Source: Nocardia miyunensis NBRC 108239
GTDB lineage: Bacteria; Actinomycetota; Actinomycetes; Mycobacteriales; Mycobacteriaceae
Assembly (NCBI RefSeq): GCF_001613065.1
Contig: NZ_BDBQ01000075.1
Span: 1 to 64,000 of the forward strand
Direction of reading: 5' to 3'
Length of the DNA stretch: 64,000 bases
The position numbers were made by a program, and so were the translations under genes. Positions 50,310-59,351 of this stretch are shown in pieces. How positions within the stretch are numbered: position 1 is the first letter of the stretch; each line of letters opens with the position of its first letter. A model generated the notes under the pieces. The model searched no databases, was not told the origin of the DNA, and was given only the letters and a program-made list of their open reading frames with translations.

Positions 50310-50873
50310 ATGGAAACACGGCGGATCGCGGTCGGTGACCGCGCCTGGACCGTTCGAATCGATGGCTCGCAGTTCCGGCACACGGTCGTGCTGCTGCCCG
50401 ACACGGGCGCCCCGGCCGACGTCTACGACGCGGTGTGTGCCCGCCTGCACACCTCGGATCTGCGCACGATCGTGCTGGAATCGATCGAGGGACTCGACAC
50501 CGCGGCGATCTACGCGATCCTGGACGACATCGGCGTCCCGTGGGCCAACCTCGCCGGTTACGGCGCGGGCGCCGATCTGGCCTGGCAGCTGGCCGCACGC
50601 GGTTTCGGCCGGTTCATGGGGCTGGTTGTCGCCGGACGCGGGCATCCCGCCGCCCCCGGCGCGGACAACACCGTCACCGATGCGAGCTGCCCGGCCGTCG
50701 AGATCCCCACCACCGTCGTCGCGACCAAGGATCTGCCGCGAGCGGCCGCCGAGGCCGCCGCTCGCCACGTCTACGGAGAATTCCGCGTCGCCCAGGTCGA
50801 CGTGGCCGATCCGGCCGCCGAGGCCGCCCAGGAATTCGCCACGGAGATCGTGCTGCGCAGCGGCCAGTGGTAA
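50310..50873 (+). CDS. alpha/beta hydrolase-like protein lacking the nucleophile
   Basis: A 187-residue protein with the core order of a small alpha/beta hydrolase: TVVLLPDTGAPADVYDAV near residue 25, ANLAGYGAGADLAWQLA near 80, and IPTTVVATKDLPRAA where the acid is expected. The nucleophile elbow GxSxG reads GYGAG, so the serine is missing, and no usual catalytic histidine is evident. It is probably a non-catalytic or binding protein. An ATG at 50310 gives a normal N-terminus. Confidence 0.75.
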   Translation: METRRIAVGDRAWTVRIDGSQFRHTVVLLPDTGAPADVYDAVCARLHTSDLRTIVLESIEGLDTAAIYAILDDIGVPWANLAGYGAGADLAWQLAARGFGRFMGLVVAGRGHPAAPGADNTVTDASCPAVEIPTTVVATKDLPRAAAEAAARHVYGEFRVAQVDVADPAAEAAQEFATEIVLRSGQW

Positions 50874-51087
50874 CCGGCTGTAAGTTCTGCCTCCCCTCCG
50901 CTCCGGCGGGGTTCGCGGCGCCCTGATGGCTCACCGCCCGGCCCCGTGTCGGGCACTCGTTCTCGCGCCCGGCCACGCGTCCGGGCGGCGAGCCGCGCCG
51001 CAAACCGGGGGTCGGCGTTCTACGGGGCTGGTGAAACGAGGTGTTGAAGCTGTTGTCTCCGACGCGATTCGGCGTGCGGGGCTGATG

Positions 51088-52113
51088 TCATGATCGGTGA
51101 TCGGCGAGCCAGCGCAGCCAGGAATCGAGTTCGGTGAACGCCTGCTGCCGTACCTCCTCGGAGGACAGGAACACATCGTGCCGGGCGCCCTCGATCGGGA
51201 CGATGTTGGTGCGTTCACCCAGGCAGCCGGACCAGCGTTGGATCTGGCGAACGTCCAGCACGGTGTCCGCGACATCGGCCGCGGGGCCGTACGCGCGCAT
51301 GAACTTGGTCATTTTCGAGCGCAGGATCAGCGCGGGTACGCCGATGTCCAGGCCGCGCTGCAGCCGGGCGTGCCCCTGCCGGATCGCGCGCAACCAGCCG
51401 AAATGCACCGGGAATCCGCTCAGCGGCTTCCAGTCCAGGTCGTAGTCCCACTCGCCGGACGAGCTCCGGTGCAGACTGTCGCCGTAGGTGGTGACCTTCG
51501 AACCGGGCAGGGTGGCCATGGCGCGCAGGCGGCCCAGTCCGTCGATCAGGGTGTTGCCGACGACGGTCCGGTAGTAGGCCGGGCCCTGTAGATCGAACCA
51601 GGGACTGTTCAGTACGAGTCCGGTAATTCCCTGTGCGGCAACACCTTCGGCGCTCTGCAAGCGGTCCAGCCAGAGCGGGGTCACCAGTCCGCCGGTGGAG
51701 TGGCCCATCACCAGCACCGGCAGGCCCGTCTCCTCGCGCACGATGCGCAGCGCCTCGTTCAACTCGGCGTCGTACAGCGCCAGATCGGTGACGTAGTGCG
51801 CGGTCTGCCCCTCACGTCGCGAACGCCCGCACTTGCGCAGATCCAGGGCGAAGAAGCGGTGGCCCTGCGCGGCCATGTGCTCGGCGAGGTGCCGCTGGAA
51901 GAAGTAGTCGGTGAATCCGTGGACGTACAGCACCGCGGCGGTCGCCTCGGCCGTGGACAGGTATCGGACCAGGGTGGCCTCGACGGTCCCCTCGCCGTCC
52001 GGGTCGGGTCCCAGGGGGATCCGGCGCTGTTCGTATCCCTCGCCCAGGATGTCGGGCTGCCAGGAGTCGGTCCGGGGCTGGGCCAGCGGCGTCTCGTTCG
52101 TCACAGGCTCCAC
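51088..52113 (-). CDS. alpha/beta hydrolase (serine aminopeptidase S33 / lysophospholipase type)
   Basis: A 341-residue hydrolase. The oxyanion region is in AVLYVHGFTDYFFQRHLAEHMA, the nucleophile elbow is LVMGHSTGGLVTPL, and the C-terminal GARHDVFLSSEEVR supplies the catalytic histidine. The pattern matches the alpha/beta hydrolase found beside mqo in mycobacteria. It is convergent with the nucleophile-less homologue at 50310. It likely acts on lipid esters in the cytosol; the substrate is unknown. Confidence 0.9.
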   Translation of the reverse strand: MEPVTNETPLAQPRTDSWQPDILGEGYEQRRIPLGPDPDGEGTVEATLVRYLSTAEATAAVLYVHGFTDYFFQRHLAEHMAAQGHRFFALDLRKCGRSRREGQTAHYVTDLALYDAELNEALRIVREETGLPVLVMGHSTGGLVTPLWLDRLQSAEGVAAQGITGLVLNSPWFDLQGPAYYRTVVGNTLIDGLGRLRAMATLPGSKVTTYGDSLHRSSSGEWDYDLDWKPLSGFPVHFGWLRAIRQGHARLQRGLDIGVPALILRSKMTKFMRAYGPAADVADTVLDVRQIQRWSGCLGERTNIVPIEGARHDVFLSSEEVRQQAFTELDSWLRWLADHRS

Positions 52114-52313
52114 GATATTCGACCCGCTCAGCGGCGTCGCGGTACAGGTGACCCGCTCACCGCGGGTGTGGCGGTTTCGAAAACGGGCATGCCGAGGGGC
52201 AGAATCAGGTTGAAGTGAACGACGGGTAACCTCTTACCCGCCGTATTCGCCGGAATTCCGGTGACGCACAACACAATGCCCAGGTTGGGTCCGCCCGGGG
52301 CGCGACCGCGCAT

Positions 52314-53852
52314 ATGGACAAGGAAGTCGATCTACCCGTGTCGAACGCTGCGATGACTGAAAAGACCGATGTAGTCCTCATCGGTGCCGGCATCATGAGT
52401 GCCACGCTGGGCGCACTGCTTCGCCAGCTGCAGCCCGACTGGTCGATCACGATGTTCGAGCGCCTGGACGCCGCCGCCCCGGAGAGCAGTGACCCCTGGA
52501 ACAACGCCGGTACCGGGCATTCCGCGTTGTGTGAGCTCAACTACACCCCGCGCACCGCCGACGGCGGCGTCGACGTGTCCAAGGCCGTCGACATCAACGA
52601 GCGGTTCCAGGTTTCGCGGCAGTTCTGGTCCTATGCGGTGGAGAACGGCGTTCTCGATACTCCGTCGGAGTTCATCAACCCGATTCCGCACGTCAGCTTC
52701 ACTCACGGCGCGGACGGCGCGGAGTACCTGCGCAAGCGGTACGAGGCGCTGGCCCGGCACCCGCTGTTCGAGGGGATGGAGTTCATCGACTCGCCCGACG
52801 AGTTCGCCCGGCGGTTGCCGCTGATGGCCAAGGGCCGCGACTTCAGCGAGCCGGTCACGCTGAACTGGAGTGAGAAGGGCACCGATATCAACTTCGGGGC
52901 GCTCACCAAACAGCTGCTGGCCTATCTGGGCCGCTCGGGCGTCGACACCGCGTTCGGCACCGAGGTGCGCAACCTGTCCAAGCAGTCCGACGGTAGTTGG
53001 GATGTGAAGGTGCGCAACACGCGTACCGGCTCGACCCGCACGGTGAACGCGAAATTCGTCTTCGTCGGCGCCGGCGGTTACGCGCTGCCGCTGCTGCAGA
53101 AGGCGGGGATCCCCGAGATCGCGGGCTTCGCCGGATTCCCGGTCAGCGGGCAGTTCTTCCGGTGCATCAATCCGGAGCTGATCACTCAGCACGAGGCCAA
53201 GGTGTACGGCATGGCCGCGGTCGGTGCGCCGCCGATGTCGGTGCCGCACTTGGATACTCGTGTGATCGAGGGTAAGCGCGGACTGCTGTTCGGCCCCTAC
53301 GCGGGCTGGACGCCGAAGTTCCTCAAGGACGGCAAGTACGGGGACCTGTTCAAGTCGATCCGCCCCGGCAATCTGACCCCGATGCTCGGTGTCGGCGTCA
53401 CCGAACTCGGCCTGGTGAAGTACCTGGTCAGCGAGCTGCTGAAGTCTCCAGCGGGCAAGGTGAACGCGATGGAGGAGTTCATTCCGCGCGCCGACGCGCG
53501 CGACTGGGAGCTGATCACCGCCGGTCAGCGCGTGCAGATCATCCGTCGCAAGGGCGTCGGGGGCGTGCTCGAACTCGGCACCGCGGTCATCAACGCCGCC
53601 GACGGTTCCATCGCGGGTTTGCTGGGCGCCTCGCCGGGCGCGTCCACCTGCGTCAGCGCCATGCTGGACGTGCTGCAGCGCTGCTTCCCGCGCGAGTACG
53701 CGGACTGGACGCCGCAACTCAAGGCCATGGTTCCCTCGCTGGGCGTCAAGCTGTCCGAGAATCAGGCTCTGTACCACGAGGTGTGGGACTGGTCGAACAA
53801 GGCGCTCGGGTTGACCGCGAACACACCGAAGGCTGAACTCGCGCAGAGCTGA
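52314..53852 (+). CDS. mqo: malate:quinone oxidoreductase
   Basis: FAD-dependent membrane-associated enzyme oxidising L-malate to oxaloacetate and passing electrons to the quinone pool. It has 512 residues. The FAD-binding TDVVLIGAGIMSATLG is near the N-terminus; SSDPWNNAGTGHSALCELNYTP and LLFGPYAGWTPKFLK are characteristic of Mqo. ATG 52314 lacks a ribosome site. GTG 52338 gives an N-terminus closer to mycobacterial Mqo and may be the real start. The ElaA-like GNAT gene follows 24 bases later, as in mycobacteria. Confidence 0.96.
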   Translation: MDKEVDLPVSNAAMTEKTDVVLIGAGIMSATLGALLRQLQPDWSITMFERLDAAAPESSDPWNNAGTGHSALCELNYTPRTADGGVDVSKAVDINERFQVSRQFWSYAVENGVLDTPSEFINPIPHVSFTHGADGAEYLRKRYEALARHPLFEGMEFIDSPDEFARRLPLMAKGRDFSEPVTLNWSEKGTDINFGALTKQLLAYLGRSGVDTAFGTEVRNLSKQSDGSWDVKVRNTRTGSTRTVNAKFVFVGAGGYALPLLQKAGIPEIAGFAGFPVSGQFFRCINPELITQHEAKVYGMAAVGAPPMSVPHLDTRVIEGKRGLLFGPYAGWTPKFLKDGKYGDLFKSIRPGNLTPMLGVGVTELGLVKYLVSELLKSPAGKVNAMEEFIPRADARDWELITAGQRVQIIRRKGVGGVLELGTAVINAADGSIAGLLGASPGASTCVSAMLDVLQRCFPREYADWTPQLKAMVPSLGVKLSENQALYHEVWDWSNKALGLTANTPKAELAQS

Positions 53853-53876
53853 GCGATGTGATAGCAAGACGCGATG

Positions 53877-54323
53877 ATGTCAACGGTTACTCTAAAACGG
53901 TCGTGGGCCGCGGATCTGGACACCGCGACCCTCTACAAGCTGTTGAAGCTTCGCGTCCAGGTTTTCGTCGTCGAGCAGAAATGCGCGTATCCAGAACTGG
54001 ACGGGCTGGATCTGTTGCCGGAGACCCGGCACCTGTGGCTCGACGACGAGGGTGAGGCGATCAGCACGCTGCGCCTGAGCGAGGAGCACGAGAACGGGGT
54101 GAAATCGTTCCGCATCGGCCGTCTGTGTACCACGCCGTCGGCCCGCGGGCACGGTTACACCACGCGGCTGCTGCAGGCCGCGCTCGCCGAAACCGGTTCG
54201 GCCACAGTGCGACTCAATGCGCAGACCTACCTGATCGATATGTACACCAAGCACGGGTTCGTCACCGACGGCGCGGAGTACATCGAGGACGGTATCCCGC
54301 ACATTCCGATGCGGCGCGGTTAG
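53877..54323 (+). CDS. GNAT family acetyltransferase, ElaA type
   Basis: A 148-residue ElaA-like acetyltransferase. LLKLRVQVFVVEQKCAYPELDGLD is the ElaA N-terminal signature. SFRIGRLCTTPSARGHGYTTRLLQAAL carries the acetyl-CoA loop (ARGHGYT), and LNAQTYLIDMYTKHGFV ends the fold. It lies directly after mqo, probably in one transcript. The acceptor is unknown. A preceding ATG codon (53874) may be used. Confidence 0.92.
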   Translation: MSTVTLKRSWAADLDTATLYKLLKLRVQVFVVEQKCAYPELDGLDLLPETRHLWLDDEGEAISTLRLSEEHENGVKSFRIGRLCTTPSARGHGYTTRLLQAALAETGSATVRLNAQTYLIDMYTKHGFVTDGAEYIEDGIPHIPMRRG

Positions 54324-54329
54324 CCTGCG

Positions 54330-54360
54330 GGTCCCGCAACTCGGAAGTGGTTGCGGGACC
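54330..54360. terminator. bidirectional terminator after GNAT gene
   Basis: An 11-base perfect stem (GGTCCCGCAAC with GTTGCGGGACC) and a 9-base loop lie between the convergent GNAT and EI24 genes; GTCTGTTT follows on the plus strand. Confidence 0.7.
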
Positions 54361-54377
54361 GTCTGTTTCGGTTGTTC

Positions 54378-55127
54378 TCAGGTGCGGGGTTTCGTCGGCT
54401 CGTGGAGTGCCTCGCGGGTGAGCAGGGTCGCTCCGGCCACCGCGCCCGGCATCAGCACGATCGCGACGAACGGCACCAGAAATGCCGCGGCGAGCGGAAT
54501 TCCGAAGCCCCACACCAGCATCCGGCGTGAGCGCAGCAACGTCAGCTGGTCGCGCAGGGCGATTCCGCGACGTTGCATGGCCACGGTGGTGAGTTCCTGC
54601 ACCAGGAAGAATCCGGTGACGCCGATGCCCACGACGGGAACCACCGTCTGCCCCACCACGGGCAGGAATCCGGCCGCGAACAGCACCACACCCCACACCA
54701 CGGCCCGCAGCACCAGCGCGATGCCGTCTTTGATCATCCGCCAGGTGGACAAACCCGGTCCCGGCGGCGCGTCGCCCGGGGACAGGCTCCGGTCCACGTG
54801 CCCGGCGAGCGCCTCGTAGAACGGCTGCCCCAGTGCCAACGTCAGCGCGGTGAACGTGATCACCGCCAGGAACAGGCACAGCACCAGCAGCAACACGTCC
54901 AGGAAGCCGCGCAGCACACCCTGCCACGGCGAGGCCCAGTGATCGGCGAACGGTGTCGCCCACGCGACGACATCACCCACGAACCACGCCACCGCGACGA
55001 TCGCGGCCAGATACAACACCAGTGCGATGAGCCCCGGCACCAGCGCGTACCCGAACCGCCGCCGATGCGCCGCCACCCACCGCTGCCCCTGCAACAGATA
55101 CCCGAACCCCGCAGCCAGATCCCGCAC
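54378..55127 (-). CDS. EI24/CysZ-like membrane protein
   Basis: A 249-residue membrane protein of the EI24 domain family, related to the CysZ sulfate permease. About five hydrophobic helices are visible (GLIALVLYLAAIVAVAWFVGDV, VLLLVLCLFLAVITFTALTLA, and VVWGVVLFAAGFLPVV), with LGQPFYEALAGHVD as the recognisable family segment. The start is GTG 55127. Most actinobacterial members are uncharacterised; sulfate or small-molecule transport is possible. It is divergent from the chelatase gene. Confidence 0.88.
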   Translation of the reverse strand: MRDLAAGFGYLLQGQRWVAAHRRRFGYALVPGLIALVLYLAAIVAVAWFVGDVVAWATPFADHWASPWQGVLRGFLDVLLLVLCLFLAVITFTALTLALGQPFYEALAGHVDRSLSPGDAPPGPGLSTWRMIKDGIALVLRAVVWGVVLFAAGFLPVVGQTVVPVVGIGVTGFFLVQELTTVAMQRRGIALRDQLTLLRSRRMLVWGFGIPLAAAFLVPFVAIVLMPGAVAGATLLTREALHEPTKPRT

Positions 55128-55408
55128 GCGCGCAGTCTATTCGCCCGCGATCGAAAACGACTGAGCGGCGAGGGTTTCCGTGGGCGGTCCGGATCGTCGC
55201 GGACCGGGGAGTCGAGCGCACCGCTTGCGAATCGCGGCCAGCTCATCGCGCACCGGGACGGCGCGCGCCGGTCCGGCTGCGCGGACCAAGCGTTCGCGGG
55301 GCGACCACGACAGCGTCGGTCTGCGCGGCTTGCGAAGAGTTGTGTGGGTGGGGCTGGTCACAGGAGGGCGGCGGCGAGGACGTCGTCGATGCGCAATACA
55401 GTTGGGGC

Positions 55409-57403
55409 GTGTCCGAGTCCGCAGTCGATGTCGCCGCGAGTTCCGTATCAGCATCCGGTGAGGCCGGGTTTCCGTTCTCGGCGGTGGTGGGGCAGGAGCA
55501 GTTGCAGTTGGCGCTGATTCTGTGTGCGGTGCATCCGGGGATCGGGGGCGTGCTGGTGCGCGGGGAGAAGGGGACCGCGAAGTCGACCGTGGTGCGGGCG
55601 CTGGCGCAGTTGTTGCCGCCGGTCGCCGATGAGCGGGGTGCCCAGCGGCCTGCGCGGCTGGTGGAGCTGCCGGTCGGGGCGACCGAGGATCGGGTGGTCG
55701 GGTCGCTGGATTTGCAGCGGGTGCTGCGAGACGGCGAACAGGCGTTCCGGCCGGGTCTGCTGGCGGCCGCGCATCACGGCGTGCTCTACGTGGACGAGGT
55801 CAATCTGCTGCACGACCATCTGGTCGACGTGCTGCTCGACGCCGCGGCCATGGGACGGGTGCATATCGAGCGCGACGGGGTGTCGCATTCGCATCCGGCC
55901 CGGTTCGTGCTGGTCGGGACGATGAACCCGGAGGAGGGTGAGCTGCGTCCGCAGCTGCTGGACCGATTCGGGCTGACCGTCGACGTGGCCGCCTCCCGCG
56001 ATGTGGATGTGCGCATGGCCGTCGTGCGCCGTCGCCTGGACTACGAAGCGGATCCGAACGGATTCGCCGACCGGTACGCCGAGGCCGATCGCGAGACCGC
56101 CGACCGGATTCTCATCGCCCGCGAACTGGTCGGGGAGGTGGAACTGGACGATGTGGAGTTGCGTCGCATCGCCGCGCTGTGCGCCAGCTTCGACGTGGAC
56201 GGCATGCGCGCCGACCTGGTGGTCGCGCGTACCGCGACCGCGCATGCGGCGTGGCGCGGAAGTCGTTGTGTGACAGCCGATGACGTGCGTATCGCCGCGG
56301 AACTCGCACTGCCGCACCGGCGTCGGCGTGATCCGTTCGACGAGCCCGGCATCAGCGAGGAACAGCTGGAGGAGGCGATGCGGCAGGCCGCCGAGGAGGC
56401 CGCCCGCGCCGAACAGAACTCCGACGAAACATTCGGTCCGACAGGCGAATCGGAGACCCCACCGGCCGATGAGCCCGATTCGGAGCAGGGTGGCTCGGAT
56501 AGCGACGGCGGGCGTCCCGACGACGATCCGGACGGCGGACCCGATACGCCCGGCGGTGGCGGCGCGCCGGAGGGCCGGGCGGGCGCTCCGCCGAATTCGG
56601 TTGCGCGCCCGCCTCGTTGGGAGGTGCAGGGCGTCGGCGAGGGCGCGCCGGGACGGCGTTCGCGCGCGAGCACCCGGCACGGCCGTGTCGTGCGTGCGGT
56701 ACCCGATGCCACGGCCGGACTGCATCTGCTCGGCACGGTCTTCGCCGCCGCACCGTATCAACGCGCCCGCGGCCGGTTCGCGGGTCCGCTGACTCTCGAG
56801 CCGGACGACCTGCGCGGTGCGTATCGCGAAGGGCGCGAAGGCAATCTGGTGATCTTCGTGGTCGACACGTCGGGTTCGATGGCCGCCCGCGATCGACTCT
56901 CCGCGGTCACCGGCGCGATCGTGGCCCTGCTGCGCGACGCCTATCAGCGGCGCGACAAGGTCGCGGTGATCACCGTGCGCGGCAGCGAGGCCGAGCTGGT
57001 TCTGCCGCCGACCTCCTCGGTGGACATCGCGGTGCGTCGTCTGGCGGGTCTGCGCACCGGTGGTAAGACTCCGCTGGCCCGCGGCCTGGTCGAGGCGCGC
57101 GCGGTCGTGCAGCGCGAGCGGGTGCGCGACCCGCAGCGTCGCGCGATGGTCGTCCTGCTCACCGATGGCCGCGCCAACGGCGGCACGGACCCGGTCCCAC
57201 GCGCCCGCGCCGCCGCCCGCGTCCTGGCCCGCGACGGTGTCACCGGCGTCGTCGTCGACTGCGAACGCGGCATGATCCGCTTGGGCTTGGCCGCCGAACT
57301 GGCCCGCGACCTGCGCGCCACCTACATCCGCCTGGCCGAGATCACCGGCGACTCCGTGGCGGGCGTCGTGCGGTCGCAGGTGACCGGGATCCGCGCGGCG
57401 TAA
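55409..57403 (+). CDS. magnesium/cobalt chelatase-type AAA+ and VWA protein (ChlI-ChlD fusion)
   Basis: A 664-residue fusion of a BchI/ChlI-like AAA+ ATPase and a ChlD-like von Willebrand A domain. Walker A is GEKGTAKST near residue 52 and the Walker B region is VLYVDEVNLL. A Gly/Asp/Glu/Pro-rich linker covers about 320-415. The VWA MIDAS is VVDTSGS near 486. In mycobacteria the homologue precedes cobO and cobB and is thought to help insert cobalt in cobalamin synthesis. GTG 55409 gives the conserved start; an upstream GTG at 55340 adds 23 unconserved residues. Confidence 0.9.
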   Translation: MSESAVDVAASSVSASGEAGFPFSAVVGQEQLQLALILCAVHPGIGGVLVRGEKGTAKSTVVRALAQLLPPVADERGAQRPARLVELPVGATEDRVVGSLDLQRVLRDGEQAFRPGLLAAAHHGVLYVDEVNLLHDHLVDVLLDAAAMGRVHIERDGVSHSHPARFVLVGTMNPEEGELRPQLLDRFGLTVDVAASRDVDVRMAVVRRRLDYEADPNGFADRYAEADRETADRILIARELVGEVELDDVELRRIAALCASFDVDGMRADLVVARTATAHAAWRGSRCVTADDVRIAAELALPHRRRRDPFDEPGISEEQLEEAMRQAAEEAARAEQNSDETFGPTGESETPPADEPDSEQGGSDSDGGRPDDDPDGGPDTPGGGGAPEGRAGAPPNSVARPPRWEVQGVGEGAPGRRSRASTRHGRVVRAVPDATAGLHLLGTVFAAAPYQRARGRFAGPLTLEPDDLRGAYREGREGNLVIFVVDTSGSMAARDRLSAVTGAIVALLRDAYQRRDKVAVITVRGSEAELVLPPTSSVDIAVRRLAGLRTGGKTPLARGLVEARAVVQRERVRDPQRRAMVVLLTDGRANGGTDPVPRARAAARVLARDGVTGVVVDCERGMIRLGLAAELARDLRATYIRLAEITGDSVAGVVRSQVTGIRAA

Positions 57404-57728
57404 GTTCTGCGGCGTGCGCGCTGGTCGGGTTCCGTTGAAGTGGCTCGATTAGCTTGGGCGGCAGTCGAACTCGTCGGCTTGCGCGTCACCTGAGCTCGTG
57501 CGGCTGAGATAACCGGTGAATCTGCGGCGGTGTCCGGCGTTGCGGGTCAGCGGGCATACCCGGGCGCGCAGTCCGAGCGCGTTTCGAATGCACTGGCTCC
57601 CAAGACGCGGATGCGTGCGGAGTTTGCCCTGTGGCTTCTGGTTCGGCTGCCGAGCCGACTCGAGAACTTGCGCCATCAGTTCGGCGTGGCCGCGGTCCTC
57701 GGTAGGCGGATTCGGCTCGCGTGTGTGG
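57404..57728. other. intergenic, no gene recognised
   Basis: Convergent spacer between the chelatase and sirtuin genes. One short frame exists but lacks family features and a ribosome site. No strong hairpin was noticed. Confidence 0.4.
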
Positions 57729-58577
57729 TTATCGCGCGGGGGTCGTGGTGAGTTGGTCGGCGAGGGCGGTGAGTAGTTCGGAGCAGCCTGCGGCGACGGT
57801 GAGGGCGGCGAGCGGGTCGCCGCGGGTGACGCCGCGGTTCACGATGACGACCGGGCGAGAGGTTTTGGCCGCGTGGCGCACGAAGCGCAGGCCCGACATG
57901 ACGGTGAGGGAGGAGCCCGCGGTCAGGAGTACATCGGCGTCCTCGACCAGGTCGTATGCCTCGGCTACGCGGTCCTTCGGGACGTTCTCGCCGAAATAGA
58001 CGATATCGGGTTTGAGCATTCCGCCGCAGTGTTCGCAGTCGACCATGCGGAAGTTCGCGGTGTCGGTGACCACGGCGTCGGCGTCGGGGGCGACCTCGAT
58101 GCCGTCGGTGACCGATTCGGCGAAGCCGGGATTGGCGTCCTCGAGCCGGTCGGCCAGGCGCATGCGGGAGATCAGGGCCGAGCAGCTCAGGCAGCGCACG
58201 CGCGCATAGGTGCCGTGCAGGTCGATCACCCGGCGACTGCCCGCCTTGGTGTGCAGCAGATCCACGTTCTGGGTGATCAGCCCGCTGACGACGCCCGCGC
58301 GTTCGAGCCGGGCCAGCGCACGGTGTCCCGGATTCGGCCGCGCGGCGTCCATCTGCCGCCAGCCGACATGGTTGCGTGCCCAATACCGTTGCCGGAACAC
58401 CGGATCCCCGACGAACTGCTGATAGGTCATCGGATTGCGCGGCGGCGAACTCGGCCCCCGATAATCCGGAATCCCACTGTCGGTGGACAATCCCGCCCCG
58501 GTCAGCACCGCCACCCGGCGGCCCGCGACGATGTCGAGCACCCGATCGACAGCGCTCACGGTCAGAAGTTCCGGCAT
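57729..58577 (-). CDS. Sir2-family NAD-dependent protein deacylase
   Basis: A sirtuin of 282 residues that removes acyl groups from lysines using NAD. AVLTGAGLSTDSGIPDYRGP is the NAD-binding signature, ITQNVDLLHTKAG and VIDLHG carry the catalytic Asn, Asp and His, and the zinc cysteines are in VRCLSCSAL and VDCEHCGGM. GSSLTVMSGLRFV closes the NAD pocket. ATG 58577 starts the domain. It lies in opposite orientation between the chelatase and cobO genes, which are adjacent in mycobacteria, so it is an insertion into the cobalamin group. Confidence 0.93.
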   Translation of the reverse strand: MPELLTVSAVDRVLDIVAGRRVAVLTGAGLSTDSGIPDYRGPSSPPRNPMTYQQFVGDPVFRQRYWARNHVGWRQMDAARPNPGHRALARLERAGVVSGLITQNVDLLHTKAGSRRVIDLHGTYARVRCLSCSALISRMRLADRLEDANPGFAESVTDGIEVAPDADAVVTDTANFRMVDCEHCGGMLKPDIVYFGENVPKDRVAEAYDLVEDADVLLTAGSSLTVMSGLRFVRHAAKTSRPVVIVNRGVTRGDPLAALTVAAGCSELLTALADQLTTTPAR

Positions 58578-58736
58578 GAATCCAGCGTACGACCCGATAT
58601 CGGACCTACCCGAGCACAGGGCGATGCCCACGGCACAGGCGGGAGCTGCTGCGGCGCAGGCCGGGGCGGGGGCCGGGGCGGGGACGGGGTGTGGCAACGT
58701 GGAGCAGCAGATTCATGTGCGGAAGGAGCGGTGTCG

Positions 58737-59351
58737 ATGCCCAGGGGTGTTCCCGAGACGGTGCCCGATGACGGGTTGACCACTCGGCAGCGGCGTAACC
58801 AGCCGGTTCTGGCGGTGCACACCGGGCCCGGCAAGGGGAAGTCGACCGCGGCGTTCGGGATGGCGTTGCGGGCCTGGAATCAGGGATTCGACATCGCGGT
58901 GTTCCAGTTCGTGAAGAGTGCGAAATGGAAGGTCGGGGAGGAGGCGGCGTTCCGCACTCTCGGGCGGTTGCACGAGGAGACCGGTGCCGGCGGCCCGGTC
59001 GAATGGCACAAGATGGGCGAGGGCTGGTCCTGGACCCGCAAACAGGGCACCGAGGAGGATCACGCCGCGGCCGCGCTGGCCGGTTGGCAGGAGATCGCCC
59101 GCCGCCTGGCCGCCGAGCAGCACCGGTTCTACGTGCTCGACGAATTCACCTACCCGCTGAAGTGGGGGTGGGTCGATGTGGACGAGGTGGTCGAGACCCT
59201 GCGCACCCGTCCCGGCAATCAGCACGTGGTGATCACCGGACGCGATGCCCCGCGGGCGCTGATCGACGCCGCCGATCTGGTCACCGAGATGACGAAGACG
59301 AAACACCCGATGGATGCGGGCCGCAAGGGCCAGCGCGGCATCGAATGGTGA
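58737..59351 (+). CDS. cobO: cob(I)yrinic acid a,c-diamide adenosyltransferase
   Basis: Transfers the adenosyl group of ATP to cobalt in cobalamin synthesis (CobO/BtuR family). It has 204 residues. The unusual P-loop GPGKGKST is at residues 30-37, and FYVLDEFTYPLKWGW and VVITGRDAP are family motifs. GGAAGGAG lies upstream of ATG 58737 (GTG 58731 is possible). Its stop overlaps the cobB start, so the two are coupled. Confidence 0.96.
   Translation: MPRGVPETVPDDGLTTRQRRNQPVLAVHTGPGKGKSTAAFGMALRAWNQGFDIAVFQFVKSAKWKVGEEAAFRTLGRLHEETGAGGPVEWHKMGEGWSWTRKQGTEEDHAAAALAGWQEIARRLAAEQHRFYVLDEFTYPLKWGWVDVDEVVETLRTRPGNQHVVITGRDAPRALIDAADLVTEMTKTKHPMDAGRKGQRGIEW

Noticed and set aside
58578..58736. A cobalamin riboswitch ahead of cobO
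   Set aside because: No B12-box-like conserved core was found here or ahead of the chelatase and cobQ genes.
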